Part shown: positions 1 to 11,856 of the stretch, piece after piece | How positions within the stretch are numbered: position 1 is the first letter of the stretch | Layout of the letters: the number at the start of each line of letters is the position of its first letter | Source: Furcasterigmium furcatum | Lineage: Eukaryota; Ascomycota; Sordariomycetes; Glomerellales; Plectosphaerellaceae | Length of the DNA stretch: 64,000 bases | Assembly: GCA_001599815.1 (NCBI GenBank) | Contig: BCIA01000003.1 | Location: 868,001 to 932,000 of the forward strand | Direction: 5' to 3' | The notes under the pieces: generated by a model | What the model was told of the DNA's origin: nothing | What the model saw: the letters and a program-made list of their open reading frames with translations, nothing else | Database searches by the model: none | Translations under genes and position numbers: made by a program

Positions 1-511
1 ACACATCCATCCTCGCAGAGACTTGACTGTTCATCAAAAAGCTCGCCCCTAGACAAAATCGGCCTTCATGGCCCAACACTCTATTTGGAGGTGATCTACT
101 CGGGCCTAGAGCAATTCGCCTCGGAAGCCGTTTCGCCCCAGTGCCCATCGTGAGGGGTGGTACACCACGAGCCGACGGATGCGAACCTAAACTCAGATGG
201 ATCGTCGGCCGCGAGGCTTGGCTTCTGCGCCTGTTATTGGAGAGACGCAGGCACGCTGCAGAAGTACGACGGCAGACTACGGCATATCGCATGCAAATGC
301 AGGGCCAAATCAAGTTAACGAAGTGCCGTCCAGTCGATCCCTCCTAGTTCGCAACACGGCACGGGTAAGGGGGTGGCCACAGACGCAGAGCGGCAGCGCT
401 CTAGCATCCCCTTCATATGGGCAGCCCGTGCGACTCTTGGAGGCGAACATTCGACCATAATGGGTCTGCCGCAGACAAGCATCCCTTCGGATTATCGGGT
501 ACGGTCCCAAC
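1..511. other. intergenic, nothing recognised
   Basis: No reading frame here shows family motifs or intron-joined continuity. It serves as the 5' flank of the FAD monooxygenase that starts at 512. A long minus-strand open frame crossing 310-1302 is the antisense shadow of that gene. Confidence 0.5.
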
Positions 512-1906
512 ATGGCGGAAACTGACTCTTCTGCACGAACCATCGCCGTAATAGGAGGGGGCATCTCGGGACTGCTTGTCGCACAAGGTCTCAAAAAGGT
601 CTGTGAGGTATTCTCTACAGCCACGTTGCTCGGCACTCGCACTGACTTGGCACTCAGAACGGATTCAACGTGGTTGTCTTTGAGAGAGATGCCAGCCTCG
701 ACGCGCGCCGGCGGGACTGGACGATCCTCGTGCACTGGGCCATGCCCATCTTCGAGAAGCTCCTCCCGGGAAACGTGCTCGCGAACCTGCCCGCGGCGCT
801 GTGCAATCCTCACCTCGACTTCACTGGGGACGTGGAATGCTTGCCCTGCTACAACGGCCTCACGGGCGAGGTGCTCTTCAGAAGCCCGACGCCCGGCGCG
901 AGGCGCGTGTCCCGCCAGAGGATGCGGCGCGTCCTGGTCGAGGGGCTCGATGTCCGCTGGGGCCAGACGCTGAGTAGCTTCTCGACTTCGACGGTGGACG
1001 ACACGATCGAGCTCGAATTCGTCGGGGGGGAGACGTTCCGCACGCATCATGTGGTTGGCGCTGACGGTGCACGATCCCGCATCCGAGAACTGCTGGTCGG
1101 ATCCGACGCGGCGCAGATCAAGAGCTCGGGCTTCATGATGGCTACAGGGGTCGTCAAGTACGACGATGCAGCCAAGGTCGGGGAGATTGTCGAGACGCAC
1201 CCCGTGGCGGCCATTATGATGGGCTCCGAGGCCGTTGGGGGCGTTGGTGGTGAGTACCATGCACCCTTCAAGACATGATTCACGCCCGCTCATCGGACAC
1301 ACTCAGTTCTCTCGGCCGACGACCCGGACGACATGAAGTCCTGGACGACGTTCTGGGTCAAGATCTGGAAGGGCGAGCCCGTCGACATGCACGGGCCGGA
1401 GGCTCTGGAGTACGTGATGGCGAACACTCAGGGCCTGTGCGAGCCGTTCAAGTCTGCGATTGAGTGGTCGCCCAAGGACACCACCGCCTGCGACATTGAC
1501 GAGATGAGGTACTGGGAGGCCGTGAGCTGGGACAACCGCGAGGGCCGGGTGACGCTGCTGGGCGATGCGGCGCACCCCATGCTGATCTGTGAGCACCCCG
1601 TCTCATGAGAGTCGATACCTTCTGGATGGAATCGCTGACGGCCGTTTCTCAGTCCGTGGGCAGGGGCTCCAACACGGAATCATTGATGCAGACAACTACG
1701 TCCAGGCGATGCTGAAAGTCGCCGACAGCAGGCAGACATCGAAGCCAGGGTTGGCGGAGAAGATCATGGAGGATTTCGACGCCGAGCTTATCGAGCGGGG
1801 AAACAAAGCAGTGAGACAGTCTCTCCATGAGGCCGAGCTCTCACTGGACATCAGCAGCGTCTCCCAGATGCTGATGGCGCGCCAGGGACATGGGCGGTCT
1901 GCCTAG
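512..1906 (+). CDS. FAD-dependent monooxygenase (group A, PHBH fold)
   Basis: Predicted flavoprotein of about 404 residues that would use NAD(P)H and O2 to hydroxylate a small organic substrate. Four exons fit: 512-598, 658-1249, 1307-1588 and 1653-1906, all with GT/AG ends and keeping frame. Seen in the sequence are the N-terminal nucleotide-binding motif VIGGGISGL, the mid-protein NAD(P)/FAD motif GADGARSR, and the second FAD motif LLGDAAHP followed after the last intron by FRGQGLQHGI. These three in this order are the signature of salicylate-hydroxylase-like and TetX-like enzymes. No signal peptide or membrane anchor is visible, so it is probably cytosolic. Length is at the short end of the family (400-450). 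It lies 508 bp upstream of a co-oriented LaeA-like methyltransferase, so the two could modify the same metabolite, but no polyketide or peptide synthase is adjacent. The substrate cannot be inferred. Confidence 0.88.
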
Positions 1907-2414
1907 GCCGCCTGAGTCTGAGCGTCGTGCCGTAGGTTAGTGAACTCAGAATCTCAGAATGACCATCATGTCGCAGCGGCGGCACAAGAAAAGGGTGTGC
2001 CAAGCCGAGTCTGCCGGCCTTCGATGCGGCATCCGTCCCGAGCAGTGGCTGAAGAATTGCTTCTGCTGCAAACAGCTGAGCTATCACTTCTCCCGCCCGT
2101 AGCGCCCCCTCTGCCAGCCACACAGGGCCCTCGATCGGCTGCTGGGGGTGGCCTGGCCCCATGCGGACGGCTGCACGGGAGCATCATCAAGGCTGCGTCT
2201 TGGCCGTGCAGCTCACCTCGAACCACCAACGGCGGCACAGGACCGGACAGGGGTAGGCTGGCATGACCGCCGCCGCCTCGTCGCTGTCTCGGCCGCACGA
2301 CACCTGGCACAAGCTGGGCCTGAAAATCGACCAGCTCGCCGCCGCACTCCGGCAGCCCCTCGTTGCTGTATTCACCACCGCCGGATCGTGGACAGCAGTA
2401 ATAGCAACCCGCCC
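1907..2414. other. intergenic between monooxygenase and methyltransferase
   Basis: Holds the 3' flank of the monooxygenase and the promoter of the methyltransferase. The methyltransferase frame stays open upstream to about 2148 but has no in-frame ATG before 2415. The extra residues look like translated leader rather than protein. Confidence 0.5.
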
Positions 2415-3686
2415 ATGGTCTCACCGCCGCAGAGCCCGAAGCTGGCCGCGGCCAAAGACGACTCCAAGAGCCCAACGCCGGACCCGACGAGTCCGAGCTT
2501 GCCGGGGTCCGCGATCGAGCCCGCCATCGACGACGGGGAGGAGGACGAGTTCGAGGCGGACGAGCTCGACGCCAGGACGATCGTGACCACGAGCGCCACG
2601 TCTAGCATCTACGCGCACACATTCGAGCACGGCAGACGGTACCAGTTCTTCAAGAACAGCCGGTACCCCATCCCCAATGACGACCTGGAGCAGGACCGGG
2701 AGGACATGAAGCACGCCATGCTTCTCGAGCTAACGGACGGCCAGCTATTCTTCGCGCCGGTGGGCGACCATCCGCAGCTTATTGTCGACGTGGGCACGGG
2801 GACGGGTGAGTCTTCCGTTTTCCAGGTGGTTCAAGACGCCCGGATCAACGCGCTGTTCGTGCTCGTGAGGCTGACATGCGGCGGCCGACGGCAGGTATCT
2901 GGGCAATTGAAGGTACGTCCAACGCAGCAAAGAATGACCGCCGCGCATTGAGTGAGTAACACAGGACGCCCAGCCGGAGACAAATATCCCAGCGCCAGGG
3001 TGCGCGGCATCGATCTCTCACCGATCCAGCCGGTCTGGACGCCGCCCAATGTCGACTTCCTCGTCGACGACTGCGAGCACGAGGAGGGCCTGGGCCTCAG
3101 CAACGTCGACCTCGTCCACTTTCGATTCATGGCCATGGTGTTACGGAATATGCCCCTTGCGCTGAAAAACGCCTATGAGTACTAATTAGCCCCTCGTCAT
3201 CTCCCCGGAGAAAATCCGCTGACGGTGACCAGGAGCTTAAAGCCCGGGGGCTGGGTCGAGTTGCAGGAACTCCTCGGCGTCCCGTTCTGCGACGACGACA
3301 CGATGCCGGACGACGACCCCGTCAAGAAGGTCTACGAGCTTGCCGGCCAGGCGTTCGGCAAGTTCGGCATGGACGTCCACCTGGCCGCCAAGCTCGGGAC
3401 GGGCCTCAAGGAGGCCGGGTTCACCAACGTGCAGCGTGTCATCAAGAAGGTCCCCATCGGCCACTGGCCGCGGGACAAGACGCTCCGGGTCGTCGGGTAC
3501 TACCAGAAGATCGCCGTCGAGAACCTCCTCCCGTCACTGGGCGGCCGGCCCTTCACCGCCCTGGGGCTGAACCCGGTCGAGATCCAGCTGCTGCTGACGG
3601 CTGCGCGGAAGGGCCTGGAGGACTGTTCGGTGCATAGGTATTTCGAGTACTACTTTTGGTACGCACAAAGGCCGACTGCACCGTAG
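2415..3686 (+). CDS. LaeA-like SAM-dependent methyltransferase
   Basis: Class I methyltransferase of about 358 residues. Exons: 2415-2805, 2895-2912, 2965-3178 and 3233-3686. The joined protein has an acidic, Pro/Ser-rich N-terminus of about 55 residues, then the family hallmark YQFFKNSRYPIPNDDLEQDR, the SAM-binding motif I GTGTGIWAIE, the motif GIDLSPIQPVWTPPNV, and the late signature SLKPGGWVELQE. This order is diagnostic of the LaeA/TAM-like methyltransferases widespread in Pezizomycotina. The second exon is only 18 nt and encodes the middle of motif I, so an automatic caller could miss it. The ATG at 2415 is the first in the open frame and gives the usual N-terminal length. It may act on a small molecule with the upstream monooxygenase or have a regulatory role. 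Nothing in the sequence decides between these. Confidence 0.88.
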
Positions 3687-4105
3687 TAATGTGAGAGTTT
3701 TGAAGGAGCGGCCGACGATGCTTAGCCGCAGAAATGAGCAGAAATGGAATGTGAGTATGGGACACGGATGGTTCTGGGGCGTTCGGCGAGGATGTTCTGC
3801 AACGGTGGTTCGACCGAATGCATGGCGCGGCGAATGGAATGGAACTTCGATTAATACCCAAACTCTACCTCTCAAACGTCAACATGGAGTGATAAACATC
3901 TTGACCCAACCAACAGACGAGACATCTCCTCTTGTGGCACGTATCAGTCCCACCATCCGCGTTGTCCGGCGGCATGGAGTTGTGTTCAACTCCAGTTCAA
4001 TGATCGCGAGACATGCCGCAACCCAAGACTCATCGGTGCTCTCTTTCCAATTCCTCCAGTCACAAAGCTACATCGACTTCGACCCAAACGCAAGCATCAC
4101 CACGC
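3687..4105. other. intergenic, convergent 3' ends
   Basis: Lies between the stop codons of the methyltransferase (plus) and the MFS transporter (minus). Only short frames without motifs are present. It presumably carries both 3' UTRs. Confidence 0.5.
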
Positions 4106-6995
4106 TTAGGGCTTGGCCTGCTCGCTCTTCTCCACCTGGCGATCAACATTGTCCGAGTGGTAGAGCTCCGGGCAGGGCCCGATCTTCTTCTGCAGAATCC
4201 ACCTCTTGAACCACCACGGTAGTACCGTCTGGAGCTGGTACCTGGCATGGGTGCGGTCGGGGACCCCGAAGACGTAGTCGAGCTCCTCGAGGGTCTTCTG
4301 CTTTGTCTCGGGCACGAACAAGAAGATCAGCGCGAGGGCGACCAGGTTGAGACCTGCGTAGAAGCCGAATGCCCCGGTTGCCGTGAGGGCGATCAGCATT
4401 CGGGGGAAGGTGAGGCTCAGCCTGGATTTGTTAGCAGGTTGGCAGGAATTGGGGAGGCGTTGGTTGAACTTACACTGAGGCCCAGAAGTTGTTGGTTGCC
4501 ACCTGTCATCCCGGTTAGCTCGCGTTTTTGGATTTGTCGAGGAGAGACTTGCCGCCCATGCCATGCCAATCTCACGATGACTGAGTGCGAATACTTCACT
4601 ACTGTACATGAACGCTGAAAGAAGTTAGAACTGCATGCACCGCGTTCGCGTGTGAGCTCCGACTTACGCTGGAGGCAATGTCAGTGTCATGCTGAGTGAG
4701 AGATTGGGACAGGGAGGACTTACAACTGGGCCACCACCGGGCGAGTAGAAGGCTGCGAATAGGTAGACAAATGTTGCCACGGCCGCGATTCTGGCGGTGC
4801 TGTTTTCGACATCGGGCTGGATGAGATAACACAGACCGGCAGCTGAAATGCTTGTCAGTACACCTGGGTGGGCCAGTCAGATGGGGTTGATGTACCTAGA
4901 AGTGTCCAGAACATGTTCGGGACTGGGATATTGTCAGCTGTTGGTCATTTTCAACTCATCCTCCACGGCCAGATTTTCTTCGACGGCGGGAACTGACACT
5001 AGAACCCGGTGTTAGCCAAGTTGATAACTCCAAACGCCCCGTGACCTCGTAGACTCACTGTAAACAACAAAAGTGTTCTGCGGCCGAATGTGTCAATTGT
5101 GAACACAGCAGGCCACGCGAAGATGAAATTGATCAAGCCTAGAGGAAGAATTCACTCGTTAGCATCCCGGGGCAGAAGGGGATGGGTTTGGACCGGACTT
5201 ACCGAAGCCGAAACTGGCCCAGAGCGCAGTGTAATCATCAATGCCGCTCTCCTTGAAGATGGTAGACGAGTAGAAGGCGATGATGTTGATGCCACACATT
5301 TCTGCAAAGCATTAGCACCCGAAACAGCATGCGGAGGGGAGCATATCTCACGCTGGGCAATCATCACGATGCCGGACGCCCAAGTCGCGCGCCTCATCCT
5401 GGGGATGGTGAACAGCTCGATGAACCTCGTGAACATGTTGTTGCTGTTGGAGATGGCGGCCGACTGGGTGACCATGATGTGCTCCTGATCCAGGAGGACG
5501 GACATGTAGTAGATGTCCCGGGCGGCCTGGAGGGGGGTGTTCCTGAGTTTGAGCAGGGACTGCCACGCCTTGGGGTACCGCTTCTTCTTCATGAGCCACC
5601 TGGGGCTTTCGGGGGCGAAGTAGGTCCCGATCACGAGGGGCACAGCGGGGATGAACTAGAGTCAGGTTAGGAGGAGAGCCAGTGCGTCCCGTGAGTGGAT
5701 GGATGACTTACAGCCGAGCCGAACTGAAGTCGCCAGGAGATGGAACCAGTCTTCCCGACGGCCAGGTTGGCACAAGTGCCCATGAAGATGCCTGTGACAT
5801 GGGTCAATGGGATGTTGAAGACGAAGGGCTCTCTGGAGGAACTTACCAAACGCCGTCCAGATCTGCCAGGACATCACGAGACCTATCGAACAATCAGCCA
5901 AAGGACACAGTTGATCTCGCGGCAATCCACAACTCACCTCCACGGATGATCGCAGGGGAGTTCTCCGCCGAGAAGACAGGCACGGTGACCTCTTTCAGAC
6001 CCATGCCGATACCGAGGAGCATACTGTTGTAAGGCGTTAGTCCTTGTGAAATACAAAACTTAAACTAATCACGACTCACCGAGACGCGAGGAGCTGCCCC
6101 CAGGTCTGGGACAAAGCCATCCCAAACGGCGCCAGCAGCGAGAAGATGGCCGCAACGAAAATGACGCCCCTTCGTCCCATCAGGTCGTTCAATGGATCAC
6201 TTATCCAGCCGGCGCTGGTTAGGGTTCGTCAGCAGAGGTCTCGCAGCGTCAAGTTTGGAAACAACTTACAAGAGTGCGATGGTGATGTACGGCATGGCGT
6301 TGATGAGGCCGATGATCCAGGAGTTCTTGGCGCTGAAGGTGTGTTAGCATCAAGATGTCATCCTCCGTTCAACGAAGCATTCGGCAGCTCACCATTCTCC
6401 CTCGCTGGCAACAGGCCCGCAGGCCGACCCAGCAGCATCGGGGATACCCAGCGCGGCATGGAAAGTCAAGTTCGCGCCATTGGATCCAGTCTGCCCCATG
6501 TCAGTTCACGCACATCACCCTCAGAGATCTGTCCAAACATACCTGATCCCAGCCCTGAATGGCCGCGGCAATCGAGTTGAGGAAGATGGTGTAGTACAGC
6601 GGCCAGGGATGGCGCCAGCGATGGACCACTTCGTTGCGCAGGGCCGTCTTCTCTTCCTCGCTCAGGTCCGCGAGCGTCTCGAAGCCGGCGGGGTCCTGCG
6701 CAACGAGGGCGCCACGCTGCAGGAGCGGGAGGGTCTCCTCGGGGAGGCCCTTGTCCCGCTGCCACTGGGCGACGTTCTCGAGGAGCTGGGCCCGGGGGAT
6801 GCCCTTGAGCGGGTTCTTGACCTCGCCGGCGATGTTCTCGGTGAGGCGGGCGATGTCCTCGCGGTGGTCGGGGGTCGCCTGGACGCTGTCCTTGGCGGCG
6901 CTGGGGGGTCGGTGAGCGATGGGGACATGGGGGGATCACGGGTTGACTTACGCATCCGCGGGGGGAGAGTCGGGGGTGGTTTTCTCACCCGACAT
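4106..6995 (-). CDS. MFS sugar/polyol transporter with long N-terminal extension
   Basis: Sugar-porter-family transporter split into about ten exons. The start is the ATG at 6995 (MSGEKTTPDSPP). A soluble N-terminus of roughly 110 residues contains HRWRHPWPLYYTIFLNSIAA followed by IQGWDQTGSNGANL, typical of a fungal sugar-porter subgroup with long cytosolic N-termini. The first-half sugar-porter signature is GWISDPLNDLMGRRG, then ENSPAIIRGG, then FAPESPRWLMKKKRYPKA before the central loop. The C-terminal half holds FYSSTIFKESG, DTFGRRTLLLFT and FVPETKQKTLEELDYVF. The order matches a complete 12-helix protein with a cytosolic C-tail ending at 4106. It would import a hexose, pentose or polyol across the plasma membrane. 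The exact substrate is unknown. No metabolic gene is directly adjacent, though the next gene is a secreted cellulase. Individual exon borders are approximate. Confidence 0.85.
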
Positions 6996-8400
6996 GATGG
7001 CTGCGGTGGTGTTCTCAGGCTGTCTTTCACAACACGATGGTCACGGAGCGGCACTGGCTGGGAACAACACCTTCGATTCTGCGAGACATGCCTGATCGAC
7101 GGGAGGCGGGGTAGGTAGATATATTGGACTGTACGACAGTGCCAGACTCCATGGAGGACCTCAGCTTACCCAGGGCCACGGCCTGTGCGACAGCAACCGG
7201 CCGATATCCAGTAAGCACCGCCGTTGCACTGGGCGCACTTGACGTCACGAAAACAAGCAACGAGCCCGGTTGACATGCGGGCTGTCCCAAAACAGACACC
7301 GGCCTTGCCTGTCACGGCGCATCGGGCGTTACCGCGGTAGTAGTGCTCGGCAGGCTGACGGGCTGGCTTCGGTGGCGTGGTGCCATTGCAGGGGCGAGTC
7401 GAATCAGTGTAAGCCCGCTGTTGGCGGCGTCTGCCCGCCGACTTATGCTTGTCCGCGATGGTGTGCGGCCACGGGCAGACACCTGGCGGCGGTTAGGTCG
7501 TGACCTGGGGAGACAAGCTTTCTGTGGCATGTCGCCAAGAAACGCCCTACCACTGCGCTGGTCCCTGCCAAGGGTGGTCTCGGCATCTGATGCCGCCCGT
7601 TGGAATGAATCTGGGGTAGGATCTTCATTCCCCCTCCATGCGCCTGGTGGTCTTGTGATGATACCCCAGCGGGCGCCGGCGAGGGCACTCGTGTCATGGC
7701 TCGCCAATCATATCTGGCTTCATTAATAGAAGGACGCTGGTAGTGGTGTAGTGCTGAGTGGTGGCGCCTCTGGTGTCTGGTTGTTTGCAGATGGCCGCGA
7801 CTCTGGAATGGCATCCTTGGGGGAGTGACCGCGAATAGGCCCGGGGTAGGATAATCAAATATGCCAATCAGCCAGGCAGTGCACATGGATATGTTAGTCC
7901 AGTATGGGCACGACTCCTTGAACAATGTCATTCTCTCGTCCCTCCAGCGACTACACCCGGTTCTCCGAATGAAACGTAGCATGACGTAGCAGGATGAGAA
8001 GTGATGATTATCCGGAGGGGGGCTGATCAGTTTGAACTGCAGTGCGAAAAGCAAGATGTTCATCCGCAGATGCCGATCAGAGAGCTGCCGGCCTCTCGAG
8101 CATGACCTCCACCCCGGATGCGCCGTGCAGACCATGGGATGATCAGGGCAACAAAGAACCAAGCTTTGTGCTCGACGATCGCCCAGCTTCTGCTGTCTCA
8201 GTTTAGAGACAGCCAGGCTAGCCTGATCGGCGGCGTCGATCACCGCCCGCATTGGTAAGGGAAAGACCATCAGATCAGGGACTAGTATTTCTACGGTATG
8301 ACTCGATGATAGGTATGTTCAGTGAAGGGAGACCATCCCCTCCTCATTCGGAAGGGAGTCAGCCACGCAGAGCATCGTGCCTTGAGCACGCCCCCGCCGC
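6996..8400. other. 1.4 kb intergenic
   Basis: Upstream region of the MFS transporter and 3' flank of the GH5 gene. The longest frame, 275 codons at 7443-8270 on the minus strand, has no family motif, low-complexity His/Arg/Pro-rich composition and no intron structure, so it is not called as a gene. Confidence 0.5.
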
Positions 8401-10674
8401 TTAACACTCCTCGGGGTTCGGGTCGAGGAGGTACGTGACCGAGTTGCCGGGAACGCGGGGGTAGAACTCGAACTCGAACTCGACGGCCTTGTCGAGGGCG
8501 AGGACGGCTTCGATGGCGGCGCTCCTGAGGATGAGGTTGTCGCCCTCGAAGAACCAGTGGGAGTTGAAGGTCTGCGCCGCAGCGTTAGCATCACCGCCGG
8601 AATCACTCCATGTTGGCTGGGGAAACTCACCGCACGACCCCTCTGCAGCGCGGGCAGCCACTGGGTCCAGTCGTCGAAGAGGATGGTGCCGTCGAGAGCC
8701 TGGGCACGAACGGCGGCAACCATGCGCCAGCCTGGGGCGGTGTCAGTATTGCCCTTTACATCTACTACTACAAGGTAAGATTGGGGGCCTTACCCTTCCA
8801 CTGGACGGGAATCCAGAGGTCCTGGCCGGGAGTGGCGTCGGGCTCATCGACCAGCTCGGGGGTGTCCCACTGGATGAGCTCAACCTGGGAGAAGGCGCCG
8901 GCGGAGAAGGTGAGAGTGAGGTTGGCCTTGCTACCGGTCGAGACATCGGCGCCGAGGTACTGGGAGAGGAAGCTCTCGGTCAGGGTGATGGAGTTGGCGG
9001 ACGTCGTGTAGTCGGCGCCCTGGGAGAGGGCATCGCCCGTATGCGTCTCGATGCTGACGAGGGTGTTGCCGTTGAAGAGCCAGGGGAGCTCGTAGTCCTC
9101 GACCTCGTTGCCGACGCGATTCCAGACGAAGGCGGAGCTGAACTGGGTGCCGGCGTTGGGGTCGGTGGTGCTGCCGGGGAGCGAGTTGCGCTCGCCGCGG
9201 ATGGCGGCGTCGACGATCGCCAGGGAGACGGGGTCGCGCCAGATGCCGGTGTTGCGGTCCAGGTGGTCCAGGCCGTTGTCCCAGACCACGAGCGCGGTGT
9301 CAAGCTCGGTCGCGACGGTCGCGACGTGGCTGACATCAGGTCAGTGTCAGGTTCTCTCGTAAGGGGGTTCTTAGCACTTACTCGAACCACTTCCAGCGGG
9401 CGGCGTTCTCGGTGTGAGTGATGCTGACATCGTACTCTCCGAGGACAAGGGGGACATCGGTGAAGTTGCCGCGGACGACCTCAAGGTCAGACCTCAGGGT
9501 GGCCTTGTCGGCCTCCGATCCCCAGACAGTCTTGCCCCAGGCGCCGAAGACGAAGTCGTAGGGGCTGTAGTAGTGGTACTGCAGGGCCCACGGGTTCTCG
9601 ACGTTGGGGGGAGGCCTGAACCACTGGGAGGTCTTGATGGGGTCCATGTGGCCGCTCACGAACTGAAGGACACGCTCGGTGTTGAAGCCGCCAGACGCGA
9701 CGACGGCCTCGTGGAAGATGTCGTTGAACTCGTTGACGAGCTCGCCCTCGGCGGCGTTGTGGGCAGGGGCCTCGTTGATGGACTCGAACGAAAGGAGAGA
9801 CGACTTGCACTTGAGCTTGTCGGCGATCTGGGCCCAGATGGCACCGAAGCGCTCCTGGATCTCGTCGATGTCGGCGCCGGGGCTGCTGACGTCGGCCCAC
9901 TCCCAGGAGTCGTGGTGGACGTTGGTCACGACGTAGAGGTCCCTGGCGAGGGCCGCGTCGATGACATCCTCGACGCGCTGGAGCCAGGCCTCGTCGATCT
10001 TCCAGTCGGGCGAGCCGCTGGTGAGATGGTGGGTGTAGGTGACCGGAATGCGGACGCTCTTGAAGCCCTGCTCGACGGCGTAGTCAAAGACCTCAGCCTG
10101 GACGGGGCCGTTGTTCCAGGAATCCTCGTTGGGGATGGCATCGAGAGAGTTGCCGAGGTTCCAGCCGGGGTTGGAGGACTGAACCCAATCGTTGGCAGAC
10201 TGGAACTCGAAGCTGCCGCCGCAGACGCCGGGGGAGGAGGTCGGGCCGGGTCCGGAGGAGGTAGTCGAGGCAGTCGAGGTCGTAGAGACGGTCGAAGAGG
10301 AAGAGGACGACGACGACGAGGAAGACGAAGACGAAGACGAAGACGAGGAGCTCGTGGACGTGGTGGACGTGGACAGGGTCGTCGTGGCCTGGCCCTGAAG
10401 GCACTGGGAGTACCCTGAGAATGTTCAGCTTCGAGGCCCGGCTGCCGATCCAATGGGGACTCACAATCGTTGGAGTACTGGCAATACCATCCGGGCGGGC
10501 ACTGGGTCGGGCCGTTGTAGTTGAGGCCACCGCCTTCGATTCTCGTCAGCTCACGCCTTCACCTGCGCAACGGGAGTCCCATGGCTTACACTGTCCCCAG
10601 GGGGTCGAGACCTGGGCGAAAGCCCCCTCGGAAGCTGCGAACAGCAGAGCAAGTCCGGCCTGAGTCCTCTTCAT
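8401..10674 (-). CDS. secreted GH5 cellulase with N-terminal CBM1 and C-terminal beta-sandwich
   Basis: Predicted extracellular endo-beta-1,4-glucanase. The ATG at 10674 begins a signal peptide ending near AAS-EGAFAQ. Residues about 23-57, joined across two introns, form a CBM1 with WGQCGG, CPPGWYC and a final YSQC. A nearly pure Ser/Thr linker follows. The GH5 barrel begins at WVQSSNPGWNLGNSLDA. It contains RIPVTY, the proton-donor site ESINEAP and the nucleophile site LGEYDVS, so both catalytic glutamates are present. After the barrel, about 200 residues (SLAIVDAAIRGERNSLPGST onward) form a beta-rich region resembling the CBM_X2/Ig-like module of some fungal GH5 enzymes. The protein ends DPNPEEC. 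Length is about 620-650 residues in at least six exons. It acts on cellulose or mixed glucans in plant walls. Regulation probably follows carbon source, but no operator was established. Confidence 0.9.
10295..10350. repeat. serine-codon microsatellite in the GH5 linker
   Basis: On the plus strand this reads as gacgaagac/gacgac repeats, and on the coding strand as runs of TCG/TCT codons making an almost uninterrupted polyserine linker between CBM1 and the GH5 domain. Such triplet runs can change length by slippage without breaking the frame. Confidence 0.75.
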
Positions 10675-11856
10675 GTTGACTAGGAATAGCGACGGCTAGT
10701 TGAGAAGCTGCTTGGGCCAGCTTGCGCCCGACAACGAGGGGATGCCCTCCGTATTAAAGACCTCGCGGCCTTCTACGGTACGATGGTCTCGGGCGACTTC
10801 CACCGCGCGCCGGAAGGGTATATGGTCCGCGTTCGCCATCGCAAATGCCCTCATCGCGATCTTAGCAGCTTGGCACTTTGGGCGAGCAATTTGCCCTGGG
10901 TTCGGGGACCTGGTGCCTTGACTGAGAGGGGTGAGCTGTGGCGTGGTGGTTTGGTTCCGAAGTTCCCAAAACGGGTCGAGGGCCGCAGGGCCTTGGCTGT
11001 GGGATCGCATCACTCGCAACGTGGGCTCCAAGAATGTGAATGAGATGGGATGCATTGCTTGCTGTATGTGACCAACCAAGAGGGTATTGTAATCTAAAAA
11101 ACGGACCCGATGCGAGGGGCGCGCCCGAATGGCGACGCTCGAACTCCGATGCTGAATGCTGCGCTGCTCATCCTCCCAAGTGTTCGTGCTCAGCCGGCGG
11201 GGTTGGGGGGTTCCTTGGCTCAATGCACCCAAGAACCTCCTTGCGCAAGAAACCAGATCGAGGTGGTGCCGGAAACCGCCCAGGTCGGCCGGCAGTGCCT
11301 CCGGATCGACAGGAACAGTGTGACGGCGCAGGCTCCTCCGAAGATCATGGGCAAGTTGAGAAGACGCAATCCGCCGAGGTGGAGTCGCGAACTAGCCGCA
11401 CCTCTCGCTGTAATATGCAGAGCAGATTGATATTGGCGTGGGGAGGGGATGGTTCGCCGGATCGAGCAGACGATCCGCGATGTTCCGGTCGATGATCCCA
11501 GGCCTAGGACCACGAGTGGCTTTCTGGCGGTTGTCTTCGATTGAAGCCCGGAGTATCTCTCTCCTCGGACTTTCTCGCCCCAATCCCAGCTCTTGAATTT
11601 CCCCGAGCATCACCTTGCGTGGTGTACTGATCTCGGAATGAACCTTGGCGATTCCAGAGAGGTAACCTGAACGGTAGCGAGGCAGCGCCGGCAGCTGTCG
11701 CCGCCCCCATCCGCGAGAACACGCGTGTTGGGAATTATCCACCTCGGGTGACAGCGGATCCTGAAGTGACCCTCGGGGAAGATCCGAGTTCTTTCGCCCC
11801 GGTTGACATGCAATGTGCTTCTAGTGTTGTGAGGGTAGGTCGGATGCGTCGCGGTG
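10675..11856. other. 1.2 kb intergenic
   Basis: Upstream of the GH5 cellulase and downstream of the small gene at 11857-12327. Open frames on both strands (178 aa at 10696-11232 minus, 151 aa at 11040-11495 plus) overlap each other and carry no recognisable domain. Nothing else was identified. Confidence 0.5.

Noticed and set aside
310..1302. 330-codon minus-strand frame
   Set aside because: Antisense to the FAD monooxygenase, whose three cofactor motifs are clear.
7443..8270. 275-codon minus-strand frame in an intergenic region
   Set aside because: No family motif, no intron continuity and unusual composition; better explained as promoter DNA of the MFS gene.
10696..11232. 178-codon minus-strand frame upstream of the cellulase
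   Set aside because: No domain or splice support; overlaps competing frames on the other strand.
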